From positions 1-32,237 of the forward strand of contig JAABRH010000013.1 in the NCBI GenBank assembly GCA_011391015.1: a stretch of 32,237 nucleotides of DNA, given 5' to 3'. Source of the stretch: Sulfurovum sp. (GTDB lineage Bacteria; Campylobacterota; Campylobacteria; Campylobacterales; Sulfurovaceae). This document shows positions 1 through 9,428 of the stretch, piece by piece. Below the pieces are notes generated by a model that worked only from the letters and a program-made list of their open reading frames with translations, ran no database searches and was not told where the DNA came from. Numbering within the stretch: the stretch's first letter is position 1; each line of letters opens with the position of its first letter. The position numbers and the translations under genes were made by a program.

Positions 1-1
1 G

Positions 2-127
2 ACACTTTTTGGATTTGGGGTGATTTACCTCGGTATTTTATGGCAAAAAAACGAAGCCAAGATTACTGCTAAGCTAAGGGTATTCCTTCCGGAAACTCTA
101 AGAGAAATGATAGAGAAAAGAGGCTGA
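2..127 (+). CDS. C-terminal fragment of a membrane protein (5' truncated)
   Basis: Open frame from the window edge: TLFGFGVIYLGILWQKNEAKITAKLRVFLPETLREMIEKRG*, a hydrophobic stretch then a charged tail; stop directly precedes the next ATG. Confidence 0.5.
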   Translation, partial: TLFGFGVIYLGILWQKNEAKITAKLRVFLPETLREMIEKRG

Positions 128-128
128 C

Positions 129-944
129 ATGACAAACATCATCATTACCGGATGCAGTAGCGGCATTGGTTTGGCTACGGCAGTGTATCTTAAAGATAAG
201 TTTATCACCGTGTATCCTACTGCAAGAAGAGAAGAAGATGTAGAAATGCTCAAAAGCCTTGGGTTTGAGCATGCGATGAGGCTGGATGTGACCAAAGCCG
301 AAGAGATCGAAGCTGTGATTATCGCAGTATTGGAAAAAGAGGGCAAGATAGATGTCTGGTTTAACAATGCAGGCTACGGGCAGCCAGGGGCAGTAGAAGA
401 TGTGTCTACAGAAGTGTTACGCGAACAGTTTGAAACCAATGTCTTTGGTCTGCACGCGTGCACCAGAGCGCTCATCCCTGTGATGCGAAAGCAGGGCTAT
501 GGTAAAATCATCCAGCATTCTTCGGTATTGGGGCTTATCTCGTTGTTTGGACGTGGTGCTTATAATGCAAGCAAATATGCCGTTGAGGGACTCACCGACA
601 CGCTGAGACTGGAACTTAAAGGCACGCAGATATATCCTGTGTTACTCAATACGGGTCCTATTGAGAGTGATTTTCGTAAAACCGCTGTGCGAAAACTTCA
701 GGAAAATATAGATATTGAACACTCGGTGTTCAAGGATGCCTATAAAAAGAGTATAAAGGGTGCACACAAAAAAGTGCCTTTTAAAGAAGAAGCGGAGGCA
801 GTCGCGATGATAGTCTATAGGATTATTGCAGCAGACAAACCAAAACCGCGGTATTACATCACCAAAGCAACCTACCTTTTGGGATTCTTTAAGAGAGTGT
901 TGAGTACAAGTATGTTAGATAAAATACTGCATAAAATAGGATAA
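129..944 (+). CDS. SDR family oxidoreductase
   Basis: TGxxxGIG-type motif (GCSSGIG), NNAGYG, YNASKYAVEG catalytic YxxxK. Confidence 0.93.
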   Translation: MTNIIITGCSSGIGLATAVYLKDKFITVYPTARREEDVEMLKSLGFEHAMRLDVTKAEEIEAVIIAVLEKEGKIDVWFNNAGYGQPGAVEDVSTEVLREQFETNVFGLHACTRALIPVMRKQGYGKIIQHSSVLGLISLFGRGAYNASKYAVEGLTDTLRLELKGTQIYPVLLNTGPIESDFRKTAVRKLQENIDIEHSVFKDAYKKSIKGAHKKVPFKEEAEAVAMIVYRIIAADKPKPRYYITKATYLLGFFKRVLSTSMLDKILHKIG

Positions 945-948
945 AACA

Positions 949-1482
949 ATGGATAAAATAAAAATCGGTGTCGTTACCACAAGCGACAGAGCTTCACAGG
1001 GGATTTATGAAGATATCTCCGGTGTGGCGATCATGGATACGATGAAAGAGTATCTTCTCAACGAATGTGAGTATGAATACAGATGTATCCCCGATGAGCA
1101 AAATCTCATCGAAACCACACTGATAGAGCTCGCGCGCGATGTGAAGTGTGACCTCATCGTCACAACTGGCGGTACGGGTCCAGCGATGCGGGATGTCACC
1201 ACTGAAGCAACAGAAAATGTCTGCCAGAAACTGTTACCCGGATTTGGCGAGCAGATGAGGGCGGTGAGTCTTCAGTACGTGCCTACTGCCATCCTCTCAC
1301 GTCAAACCGCTGGTATCTGTGATGGTGCACTCATCATCAATCTGCCCGGGAAGCCAAAGTCCATCCGTGAGTGTCTGGATGCGGTATTTCCTGCTGTTCC
1401 TTACTGTATCGACCTCATTGGCGGACACTATATGCACGCCAATGAAGCCGTCATCAAAGTCTTTAGACCCAAATCAAATTAG
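949..1482 (+). CDS. mog: Molybdopterin adenylyltransferase (MogA/MoaB family)
   Basis: IGVVTTSDRASQGIYED, TTGGTGPAMRDVTTEA, INLPGKPKSIRECLDAVFPAVPYCIDLIGG. Confidence 0.92.
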   Translation: MDKIKIGVVTTSDRASQGIYEDISGVAIMDTMKEYLLNECEYEYRCIPDEQNLIETTLIELARDVKCDLIVTTGGTGPAMRDVTTEATENVCQKLLPGFGEQMRAVSLQYVPTAILSRQTAGICDGALIINLPGKPKSIRECLDAVFPAVPYCIDLIGGHYMHANEAVIKVFRPKSN

Positions 1483-1496
1483 GGATATAAAACAAT

Positions 1497-1706
1497 ATGA
1501 ATGTTGAATTTATAGAAGCAAAACTGACTGAAATCATGAAAGAACTGGAAAAAGAGGTGATGACAGTGCTGATGGATGAAAGTCTGGATAAAAAACAGAC
1601 CAATCTTCGCATGAAACCGCTGACCTCCACCAAACAGATACTCGTCAATGCCCTTGATAGCATCAAAATGGTCGATAGACTTGGCAGGGAAGCATTGGAA
1701 GAGTAA
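1497..1706 (+). CDS. Small hypothetical protein (69 aa)
   Basis: ORF 15 bp downstream of mog on the same strand; no family recognised. Confidence 0.6.
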   Translation: MNVEFIEAKLTEIMKELEKEVMTVLMDESLDKKQTNLRMKPLTSTKQILVNALDSIKMVDRLGREALEE

Positions 1707-1712
1707 AAAGAG

Positions 1713-2399
1713 TTACTTTTTTGTCGAAGTCATCCCCGCTGCCAGCCACTCCTGCATCCCGCCTCTGTACCAGTTGATCTTGTAGGGTGGATACCCGATG
1801 TCAAGTAGGGCTTTTATCATCGCTCCAGATTGTGTGCACCATGGACCGTTGCAAAAAATGGTGATCGTTTTTGCATTACGAAAATCTAAATTCTCATCTT
1901 TGTTTATCTTCACGCCTAAAGTTTTAAGATCTTCTTCAAATTCAAACTCAAAATGCTCACGCTCTTTAAAATGATGAAACGGCATATTGATCGCACCGGG
2001 GATGGTTCGGTACGTGTACCACTCTTCTTTACGCCCATCTATAAGAAGTTTTGAGTCATCTCTTTGCATCTCTTTCATAAACCTGAGTGTTTCAAGTTCT
2101 CCAAACGTATCGATGAACTCATGCAGTCGCATAGGTAAAAGCTTACCTACACTGTGTACATAAGAAGAAACACACGCTTTGGGAACCTGCGGATTGGCAT
2201 AAGAACCTGTCCAAAACATTTCATTGGAAATAGGCAATTTTTTACATACTTCCGGGATCTCACGTTTGACGATAATCTGCTCTGTTTTACCATTGGCACC
2301 TTGTATCTGGATAGGTGTTTCTTTATACTCCAGATTTTTGGTTCCTGCTGACACAGAGGAGATCAAAAGTGATGCGATGAGTAGGTTACGATACATCAA
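1713..2399 (-). CDS. Exported rhodanese-like domain protein
   Basis: N-terminal signal-like sequence; LLIDGRKEEWYTYRTIPGAINMP and active-site-like FCNGPWCTQSG; GYPPYKINWYRGGMQEWLAAG. Confidence 0.85.
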   Translation of the reverse strand: MMYRNLLIASLLISSVSAGTKNLEYKETPIQIQGANGKTEQIIVKREIPEVCKKLPISNEMFWTGSYANPQVPKACVSSYVHSVGKLLPMRLHEFIDTFGELETLRFMKEMQRDDSKLLIDGRKEEWYTYRTIPGAINMPFHHFKEREHFEFEFEEDLKTLGVKINKDENLDFRNAKTITIFCNGPWCTQSGAMIKALLDIGYPPYKINWYRGGMQEWLAAGMTSTKK

Positions 2400-2467
2400 A
2401 AGCTCCTTTTAGAATGATTTTTTTTGAGTATATCACAGTATGATGAAAATTGGGTGTAGTTTTTTGT

Positions 2468-2473
2468 TATACT
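2468..2473 (+). promoter_or_regulatory. Extended -10 promoter (TGT-TATACT) for the downstream lipoprotein gene
   Basis: TTTTGTTATACTT with TG one base upstream of TATACT, about 60 bp before the start codon. Confidence 0.5.
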
Positions 2474-2533
2474 TAGCGCCAGTGTAGTACTTCAATCAAA
2501 GACTACCATCACCCAAACCCAAAAGGATACATT

Positions 2534-3043
2534 TTGTCAACTATACTTAAAAATACAATTGTCGGTCTCATGCTGACAGGATTCATGACCGGCTGTACAC
2601 AAACAAGCGACATTGAAGTCCTTGCCTTAAAGTCTGAAAAGGCAGATTTAAGCGGTTATAAAACCTATCAGGTCATAGATGAAAGCGGTTTTGTCGATAA
2701 CTCTGAACTCTCGGATGATTTGGATATAGACAAAGAGCTGCAACAACTTATCTATACTGAATTACAAAAAAAAGGAAAAACATCAGTAGCTAAAAATCCT
2801 GATTTCTATCTTGCCTATCTTGCAGCTGCAGATATGAATGCCATCAAAGAAAAGGTCGATAAAAAAGGTCAAACATCTATAGAACTGGCTCCTGCAGGTG
2901 CGATGTTGCTTACGCTGATTGATGCCAATACTATGGAGGTTATCTATCTTGCCACGGCTGAGGGTGATGTCAAAGATCTGCCTGCAAAACAAAAAAAAGA
3001 ACGTTTGCAGTATGCCATTTCACAAATGATGAAAGGTTTGTAA
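2534..3043 (+). CDS. Putative lipoprotein, DUF4136-like
   Basis: TTG start with upstream AGGA; lipobox-like GFMTGC; overall layout resembles DUF4136 proteins. Confidence 0.65.
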   Translation: MSTILKNTIVGLMLTGFMTGCTQTSDIEVLALKSEKADLSGYKTYQVIDESGFVDNSELSDDLDIDKELQQLIYTELQKKGKTSVAKNPDFYLAYLAAADMNAIKEKVDKKGQTSIELAPAGAMLLTLIDANTMEVIYLATAEGDVKDLPAKQKKERLQYAISQMMKGL

Positions 3044-3059
3044 CACAATAGGTCAAAGC

Positions 3060-3785
3060 ATGAAAAAGATAATGATACTCAGCGGTGCGGGACTCTCAGC
3101 CGAGAGCGGCATTCGTACTTTTAGAGACCATGATGGTCTTTGGGAAAACCATGATGTGATGAAAGTCTGTTCTACCCAAGGCTGGATCGCAGATCGCAAG
3201 AGTGTTACGGATTTTTACAATGCTCGAAGAGCCGATATTGCATCTAAAGAACCCAATCACGCGCATCAAGTGCTAGCACGGCTCGAACGAGAATATCGCG
3301 GCAGGATGATCCATCTGACACAAAATATCGATAACATGATGGAGCAAGCAGGAGCCCAAGAGGTCGTGCACTTACACGGCACTCTGACTGACCTACGCTG
3401 TGAAGCCTGTCTTGAGACCTTTGATGTGGGTTATGCCGCGCAGGAACCTGGGATAAGCTGTCCTCACTGTGGAGCCAAGCGCATTCGCCACAATGTAGTG
3501 ATGTTTGGAGAAGCAGCACCGGCATACAGTCATATCTATGAAGCTATCCGTTCTTCTAGCCTTTTTGTTGCCATCGGAACAAGCGGAGCGGTGATCGACA
3601 TCGTTTCCATCGCCAAAGAGTTTAAACACTCCGTGCTTATAGACCCCAAACGCCAAGAGACTGTCAGTATCTACGACAAATATACCTATATTGATGAGTA
3701 TTTTGAACATTACATAGCAAAAAATGCAGGTGATGCGATGGATGAGCTGTTGGCAATCATCCAAACACATATGGATGGGCGGTAA
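3060..3785 (+). CDS. Sir2 family NAD-dependent protein deacylase
   Basis: GAGLSAESGIRTFR, TQNIDNMMEQAG, HLHGTL, zinc Cys pairs CEAC/CPHC, VMFGE, GTSG. Confidence 0.95.
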   Translation: MKKIMILSGAGLSAESGIRTFRDHDGLWENHDVMKVCSTQGWIADRKSVTDFYNARRADIASKEPNHAHQVLARLEREYRGRMIHLTQNIDNMMEQAGAQEVVHLHGTLTDLRCEACLETFDVGYAAQEPGISCPHCGAKRIRHNVVMFGEAAPAYSHIYEAIRSSSLFVAIGTSGAVIDIVSIAKEFKHSVLIDPKRQETVSIYDKYTYIDEYFEHYIAKNAGDAMDELLAIIQTHMDGR

Positions 3786-3796
3786 TCATCATCGTT

Positions 3797-4684
3797 TTAT
3801 CTGGCTTCTTTTTCTTTATTCTTGAGTATCATCACCGAAGCAGTCAGACCAAAACGCAGTTTTATGTTTTTGGGAAGGGGGTCAAGTTTGAGGCGTACAG
3901 GAATGCGTTGCGCTAGGCGTATCCACTGGAAAACAGGCTTAACTGATGGTAGAAGGTTGTTTCCCGGATTCCCGTCAGAGTGGGCAATCCCCCACGCAAT
4001 GGATTCGACTTTTGCGCTAAGAGGTGTATCGGGGTAGGCTAAAAGTGTAACCATTGCCTTGTCTCCTACTTCCACTTCAGGGATGGCATCTTCACGAAAA
4101 AATCCAAATACCCAATACGCATTTTCATCCACCAGTGCCAAGATGGGTTGCGCTGCTGTGGCTTGTGAGCCTATCTGAAAGTTGATGTTGGATACATAGC
4201 CATCAACTTCAGCATAGACTTTTGTGTAAGAGAGGTTAAGTTTGGCTGTATTGACAGCTTCAGTGGAAGAATCGATATCTGCCAATGATTTGTAGTAATT
4301 GGTTTCATTTCTGACCAAATCTTTTTGGGAGACGGCACCTTTATCTTTGGCATAGATGTTTCTGACGCGTTCAAATTCTATTTTGGTGCCTTTGGCAGCT
4401 TCAAGTGTTCTTTGGAGTCTGGCTTCGGCCTGTTTGAGATTGACCTGATACTGTGAAGGGTCTATCTCAAAGAGCAGGTCACCGATTTTAACCTTTTGGT
4501 CGTCTACTACTGCTATCTTGATAACCATACCGTTTACACGCGGGGTCACTTGTATCACCTGTGTTCTGACTTGTCCGTCACGTGTCCATGGATTGTCTAT
4601 ATAGGCTTTGTATTTGTTATATACAAAAAAACCTGCGGTTGCAATGAGGGTCAGTGTGAGTAAGAGTGTGAGTGTTTTTTTCAT
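3797..4684 (-). CDS. HlyD/EmrA/AaeA-type periplasmic adaptor subunit
   Basis: DNPWTRDGQVRTQVIQVTPRVNGMV, lipoyl/hairpin layout, adjacent to DUF1656, OMF and FUSC genes. Confidence 0.92.
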   Translation of the reverse strand: MKKTLTLLLTLTLIATAGFFVYNKYKAYIDNPWTRDGQVRTQVIQVTPRVNGMVIKIAVVDDQKVKIGDLLFEIDPSQYQVNLKQAEARLQRTLEAAKGTKIEFERVRNIYAKDKGAVSQKDLVRNETNYYKSLADIDSSTEAVNTAKLNLSYTKVYAEVDGYVSNINFQIGSQATAAQPILALVDENAYWVFGFFREDAIPEVEVGDKAMVTLLAYPDTPLSAKVESIAWGIAHSDGNPGNNLLPSVKPVFQWIRLAQRIPVRLKLDPLPKNIKLRFGLTASVMILKNKEKEAR

Positions 4685-4709
4685 AGTATCCCTTTAGAAT
4701 GATATGTAT

Positions 4710-4922
4710 TTAAAATTGAATCCACAATGCATCTATCAGCACGGCATAGAGTGCCATAATAGCGATAAATACATACGCTGGTGCATAGAAATAGCGTGTC
4801 AGTTTGAGCTTGTTTAGCAGCGTAACGCTCAGCAGTGCAGCGATAAAAGCCAACAGAGCCACGAGCAACAAGGGCGAGAAATACACATCACCTATAGAGA
4901 GTTCATGCGGATAAGGATTCAT
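4710..4922 (-). CDS. DUF1656 (AaeX-like) small membrane protein
   Basis: 70 aa with two hydrophobic helices, MNPYPHELSIGDVYFSPLLLVALLAF, next to HlyD gene. Confidence 0.88.
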   Translation of the reverse strand: MNPYPHELSIGDVYFSPLLLVALLAFIAALLSVTLLNKLKLTRYFYAPAYVFIAIMALYAVLIDALWIQF

Positions 4923-6536
4923 CTATATTCCTTTGGGGAGTTGGGTCATATTGGCATCAAGATATCTGCCCCAGTCTACTGTTTCTCTCATGTGTGCCGC
5001 TGTTTGGGCACTCAGATAAGACTTCCCTTGGCTGATCTGCCATCCGCCACCCAATGCTTTATAGAGCGCGACGGTTTGAAGCGAGAGATTTCCTTTAATG
5101 ATAGCATAACGATCTTGAGTAGTAGTGAGTTTTTCAACTGTGTCAAGAAGGCGTTCATAGCCTACAAGACCATCATTGTATTGGACAGCTGAGATGTTAA
5201 ATGCACGCACGGTGGCATCGACTGCTTTTTTGATCTCAGCCTGCTGGCTTTGTGTCCAGATGTGTCCCTCAAGTGCATTGGAGACTTCAGCAATGGCTCC
5301 CAATACAGACTTGTTATAGTTGACTAAACTCTCTTCAAATAGGGCATCTTGCAAGCGTATCTGGTTTTTGATACGGTCATAGTGAAAGATATTCCACGAA
5401 AAAGAGGGTCCTACCGTTACACCCACTGCATCTGAGCCATTTAGCCATGAGCCACGGGCATTATTGGTGTTGTATCCAATGTTACCAAAGAGAGAAAAAC
5501 TCGGATAGAGTTCTGCCATGCTTGCACCGATTTGCGCATTGGCTGAACGTACAGCATATTCTGCCACTTTGATATCCGGTCTTCTCATCATCAGGGCAGC
5601 ATCAATTTTGTTGTGAGGGTTAAGATGAGCTTGGGGAATGATATTAATATTAAGCATTCCTGTGCCATTTTCGCTCAGCTGTATGACCTCTTGATTTTTT
5701 TGACTGATGTATTTTGAAGCACTGTCACTGTATTTTTTGCTATTTTTATCAAGGATTTTTTTTAGTGCGTTTGCATCGCTTGCAAGTATAAATGCCATCG
5801 CATTAAGTGCTTGAGATTTTGAGAGTTCAATAGCAGGGATGGCAGCACGGGTATTGTAAAGTTGTGAGCGTGCCTGTTGCATGTCAAGCTCAGAGACGTT
5901 ACCGGTGTTGAACTGCACCTCTGTCATTTGGGTTACCCGTTCTTGGATAACAACGTTACGTTTTGCATAGGCAATACGTTCTTCAGCAGTACGATACTCG
6001 ATATAATTTCGTGCCACTTCGGCGATGACAGAGACCATAATGTCATGGTGTGAAGCGATACTGGCATACAAGTCAGCCTCTGAAGACTCTATCCCTCTGG
6101 CGTATTTACCCCAAATGTCCAACTCCCAACCCAAATCAAAATTAATACCTGCGCTTGCTAAGTCTGTGCTGCTTGTTTTGGAAGAAGCAGCAGAACCTGA
6201 GAGTGTTTGTGCCTGCGGAAACATTAACCCTTCACTAATGCCCAAAATTGCCCGTGCTTGAAGGATGCGCAAGCCCGCGCTTTTGATATCTAGGTTTTGT
6301 GCATAGGTTCTTTCAATCAACAGACTTAGGGCAGGGTCATGAAACGTTTTCCACCATTGTGCAACCGTGCGGTCATCGTATAGGCTGGAATGTTTCCATG
6401 CTTTGGGTAGGGGGGGATTTTGGATACCGGCAAGATCAGGCCCAAGCTTCATACATCCGCTCAGTATCCCCACGGCTAAGGCTCCCAGTGTATACTTTGC
6501 TATTGTTTTACTTCTACTTTGAGGGTAACTGTTCAC
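4923..6536 (-). CDS. Outer membrane efflux factor (NodT/OprM family lipoprotein)
   Basis: Lipobox LSGCMKLGPD, WWKTFHDPALSLLIERTYAQNLDIKSAGLRILQARA, RRPDIKVAEYAVRSANAQIGASMAELYPSFSL. Confidence 0.93.
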   Translation of the reverse strand: MNSYPQSRSKTIAKYTLGALAVGILSGCMKLGPDLAGIQNPPLPKAWKHSSLYDDRTVAQWWKTFHDPALSLLIERTYAQNLDIKSAGLRILQARAILGISEGLMFPQAQTLSGSAASSKTSSTDLASAGINFDLGWELDIWGKYARGIESSEADLYASIASHHDIMVSVIAEVARNYIEYRTAEERIAYAKRNVVIQERVTQMTEVQFNTGNVSELDMQQARSQLYNTRAAIPAIELSKSQALNAMAFILASDANALKKILDKNSKKYSDSASKYISQKNQEVIQLSENGTGMLNINIIPQAHLNPHNKIDAALMMRRPDIKVAEYAVRSANAQIGASMAELYPSFSLFGNIGYNTNNARGSWLNGSDAVGVTVGPSFSWNIFHYDRIKNQIRLQDALFEESLVNYNKSVLGAIAEVSNALEGHIWTQSQQAEIKKAVDATVRAFNISAVQYNDGLVGYERLLDTVEKLTTTQDRYAIIKGNLSLQTVALYKALGGGWQISQGKSYLSAQTAAHMRETVDWGRYLDANMTQLPKGI

Positions 6537-6545
6537 ATTGATGTC

Positions 6546-8729
6546 CTAAAATCTATTTTGTTTCAACAGGCTAAAATCCACTGTTTCCATGATCTCTTGG
6601 GCTGCCAAGAACGCAAGCCATACATTTCTGCGCAAGGAGATGTTTTCATAAACGTCTATCAGATCTTGCTCGCTGCAGGTATCCGGGCTGATGCCGTCAA
6701 AAAATCGGGTGAGTTTCTCCTGTGTTTTGGCAATGAGCTCAGCTTTGTTCTTCCAGAAAGCCTCAATCTCATTGCTCTCTTTACCGCTTGCATATTCGCC
6801 TAAAAGCTGTACCAGTTTTATACCATGGTCGGTGTGGTTAAAGACTTTGAAAAGCGGGTTAGTGGTCATCAGACGGTCTTTTCTATAAAGCATTTGGAGC
6901 AGGTAGGCAAATGACTCACAGGCTTTGCTAAAAGCCACTGCTTGCGTTTTGTCAAATCCATCAAAATAACGCTCATCAATCTTGTCTACCCATAGCTGCA
7001 TCTTTTTTACGGTTTGAGTAAGATGTATTGTACTATAGGCAAATCGTATTTTTTGGATGAAAGTATGGACTTTTGAAGTACTCTGTGTATCAGACTGAAG
7101 CAAAATCGCAGAGATCTTGAAAAAACGTTGTTTCAGAGTTAAAAAAAGATGTTCGGGTTTGGTTGAAAAGGGGATGTAGTAATACAACAAGAGTACAAAC
7201 AAAAAAGCATAAAAAACCAGAAGGGTCAAAAGGAACACATCAACGTTGTAGCTCATCTCGTTGGCAAGTCCCAAAGTCAGCATCCCCAGCAAAAAGAACA
7301 CGGTGATTTTGGAATCTAAAAAATAAAAACCGATAAACGCATAGAAAAATATAAAAATCCCCAGCTCCCATCCATATCGCAGATGAGGAAGTACGGCAAT
7401 GTACATCACGGCAGCAAAAACAAAGGCAAAGGTAAAGATGATCATCAGTATAGACGGTTTAAGGGGTGTAAAGGTTGTTAGAACGCTTAAAGCTGTCGCC
7501 AATATGACAATGAGAAAACCTCCGGGAGGATTGGTGTAAATCCAAAACAGTGTGGCAGACCAGAAAATAATAAAAGTGAGCAATGCTGCTTTAAGATGTT
7601 CACTATCTCCCCAGACAAATGCACTTGATTTTTGCGTATTGAGAGGGCTAAAGAGCGAGGGTACTGCAGAAATGAGACTATTGATTTTTTGTGCCAGCAC
7701 TCGCAGCTCGGTATGCAGTTTGACTGCGTGGGAGAGAGTTGCGCGTACAACGGCGTACTCAAGATGATTCAGTGTGTGTGTTGTGATTTCCCTATGCAAT
7801 GGCAGACAAACTTGAGGTAGAGGGATGGTTTTTTGCTTTTTCCATGCCAGAGAAATAGCTTTAAACATCTGGCCTATCTCCGTATCGATACGTTGGTAAT
7901 TGTGTACAAAGTCTGGAAGCATCCCAAAAGTAGCAGGGGTATTATGCAAGGTGAGCAAGAGAAGAAGTTCGTCTATTTTTTCATAGCTTTGCATGATGTC
8001 ATTCCATTGGGCTTGATTGATGTGTACCCCCGTTGTGTTTTCTTCAGAAGCCATGACAGCAGTATGAAGCAGTTGTTCTTGTGCAATCATTTTTACATGC
8101 AATGTTTTGCGTTCTTCTTCTGCATCATTTTTTTGGGTGTAGATTTGAGCTTGCAGATCGCTAAGCGATGCGATGTCTTCAAGCGTATTGTCCTGAAGAT
8201 GTACAGGCCAGAGAAAGACACCCACAAGTGTATAGATACTAATCCCCAAAACAGTCATATAGGTTTTATCGACACCATAAATAAAACTGTTTTCAACATC
8301 ACCATTTTGAAACATCATCATCAGGGTCACCGAGCTGAGTACAAAGATAGTCATATCACCTTTATAGGCTCGAGCAAGATAAAGTAATACAGTTACGATA
8401 AGAGAGACTAAAATGAGATAGATGGTTCTGTCTTGAGGAAAGAGACCAACCAAAAGCATACCGATAATAGCACCCATGAGGGTACCTATAATACGCGCCA
8501 CACCTTTGGAGATGGAGTCGCCTATATGCCCGATCGTCGCTATAAGCATCACCGTTGTAGCAGCAGTCGAGGCTTGCTCCCATCCTTGAGAGAAAGGAAT
8601 GAGATAGGCTAGTGCCATGCTTAAAGAGGCTTTGGTGGCAAACTTGAATTTCTCAGAAAGAGTGCATAAATGTAAAGAGTCAAGAATATGCAGGTAAAAT
8701 CCTTTACGCTCTTTAGTGGGACTTTCCAA
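6546..8729 (-). CDS. FUSC family (AaeB-like) inner membrane efflux protein
   Basis: 727 aa with two multi-helix membrane domains; context with AaeX/AaeA-like genes; TTG start abuts the preceding stop. Confidence 0.88.
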   Translation of the reverse strand: MESPTKERKGFYLHILDSLHLCTLSEKFKFATKASLSMALAYLIPFSQGWEQASTAATTVMLIATIGHIGDSISKGVARIIGTLMGAIIGMLLVGLFPQDRTIYLILVSLIVTVLLYLARAYKGDMTIFVLSSVTLMMMFQNGDVENSFIYGVDKTYMTVLGISIYTLVGVFLWPVHLQDNTLEDIASLSDLQAQIYTQKNDAEEERKTLHVKMIAQEQLLHTAVMASEENTTGVHINQAQWNDIMQSYEKIDELLLLLTLHNTPATFGMLPDFVHNYQRIDTEIGQMFKAISLAWKKQKTIPLPQVCLPLHREITTHTLNHLEYAVVRATLSHAVKLHTELRVLAQKINSLISAVPSLFSPLNTQKSSAFVWGDSEHLKAALLTFIIFWSATLFWIYTNPPGGFLIVILATALSVLTTFTPLKPSILMIIFTFAFVFAAVMYIAVLPHLRYGWELGIFIFFYAFIGFYFLDSKITVFFLLGMLTLGLANEMSYNVDVFLLTLLVFYAFLFVLLLYYYIPFSTKPEHLFLTLKQRFFKISAILLQSDTQSTSKVHTFIQKIRFAYSTIHLTQTVKKMQLWVDKIDERYFDGFDKTQAVAFSKACESFAYLLQMLYRKDRLMTTNPLFKVFNHTDHGIKLVQLLGEYASGKESNEIEAFWKNKAELIAKTQEKLTRFFDGISPDTCSEQDLIDVYENISLRRNVWLAFLAAQEIMETVDFSLLKQNRF

Positions 8730-9407
8730 CTATTTTTCTTGCTTTTTGTTCTGCATGGCAGCTAAACGTAAAGAGATCAGACTTGACACGATAGTTGCCA
8801 CATAGAAAACACCCGCAATCGCTTCCATTGAAGCAAAAAATTCGGCCAAAGGACTACTGGGGTGAATATCTCCGTATCCTACTGTTGTCAAGGTAATAAA
8901 ACTATAATAGGCGATATGAGAAAACATCATTTTCCAATTTACGACTGCTTCAATTCCAGTAAAGGATTGTACATCTATAGTCAAAAGCAAAAGATAGATA
9001 ATGGTCCATATGAGTCCCAATATAATATATAAGGTCAAAGATCCGATAATTTTGTTGCCGTCTATGTCTCCCGTAAACAGCACCTGTTTGATATTGGTCA
9101 CAAAAGATCCTATAAAAAAAATCAATAAAATCAATAAAGTGAAATAAACACGAAGTTGATAGGAAAGAAAATTTTCTATGATGCTTAAAAATACAAAAAC
9201 CAGGATCAAACCATAGATTGACCGCGTCCATGTTGTTTGAGTGTTTAAACTTTTAATACTGACTATAAACACAAACACAATTAGAACAGAAAAAATATTT
9301 TCACCCGTGTTTCCTTTTAGTACCGTCATCAAAGAGGCAGTAAAAAGAAAGAGTATAAGCGAGAAAAAGAGATATGAATAATTATTTTCTTTGGTGATAG
9401 TTTTCAA
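8730..9407 (-). CDS. 2-TM potassium-channel-type ion channel protein
   Basis: Selectivity filter-like TLTTVGYGDIHPSSPLAEFFASMEAIAGVFYVATIVSSLISL after several TM helices. Confidence 0.88.
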   Translation of the reverse strand: MKTITKENNYSYLFFSLILFLFTASLMTVLKGNTGENIFSVLIVFVFIVSIKSLNTQTTWTRSIYGLILVFVFLSIIENFLSYQLRVYFTLLILLIFFIGSFVTNIKQVLFTGDIDGNKIIGSLTLYIILGLIWTIIYLLLLTIDVQSFTGIEAVVNWKMMFSHIAYYSFITLTTVGYGDIHPSSPLAEFFASMEAIAGVFYVATIVSSLISLRLAAMQNKKQEK

Positions 9408-9428
9408 AGGATTGCCTGTAATCTGATT

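Noticed and set aside
1697-1719. AAAAAG-AGTTA-CTTTTT hairpin between convergent genes
   Set aside because: A/T-only short stem with no GC core; too weak to call a terminator.
7833-8387. 184-aa plus-strand ORF opposite the FUSC gene
   Set aside because: Antisense shadow of a well-supported gene; composition does not look like a real protein.
9110-9140. AATCAATAAAATCAATAAAG direct repeat
   Set aside because: Lies inside the ion channel coding sequence and is explained by low-complexity codons.
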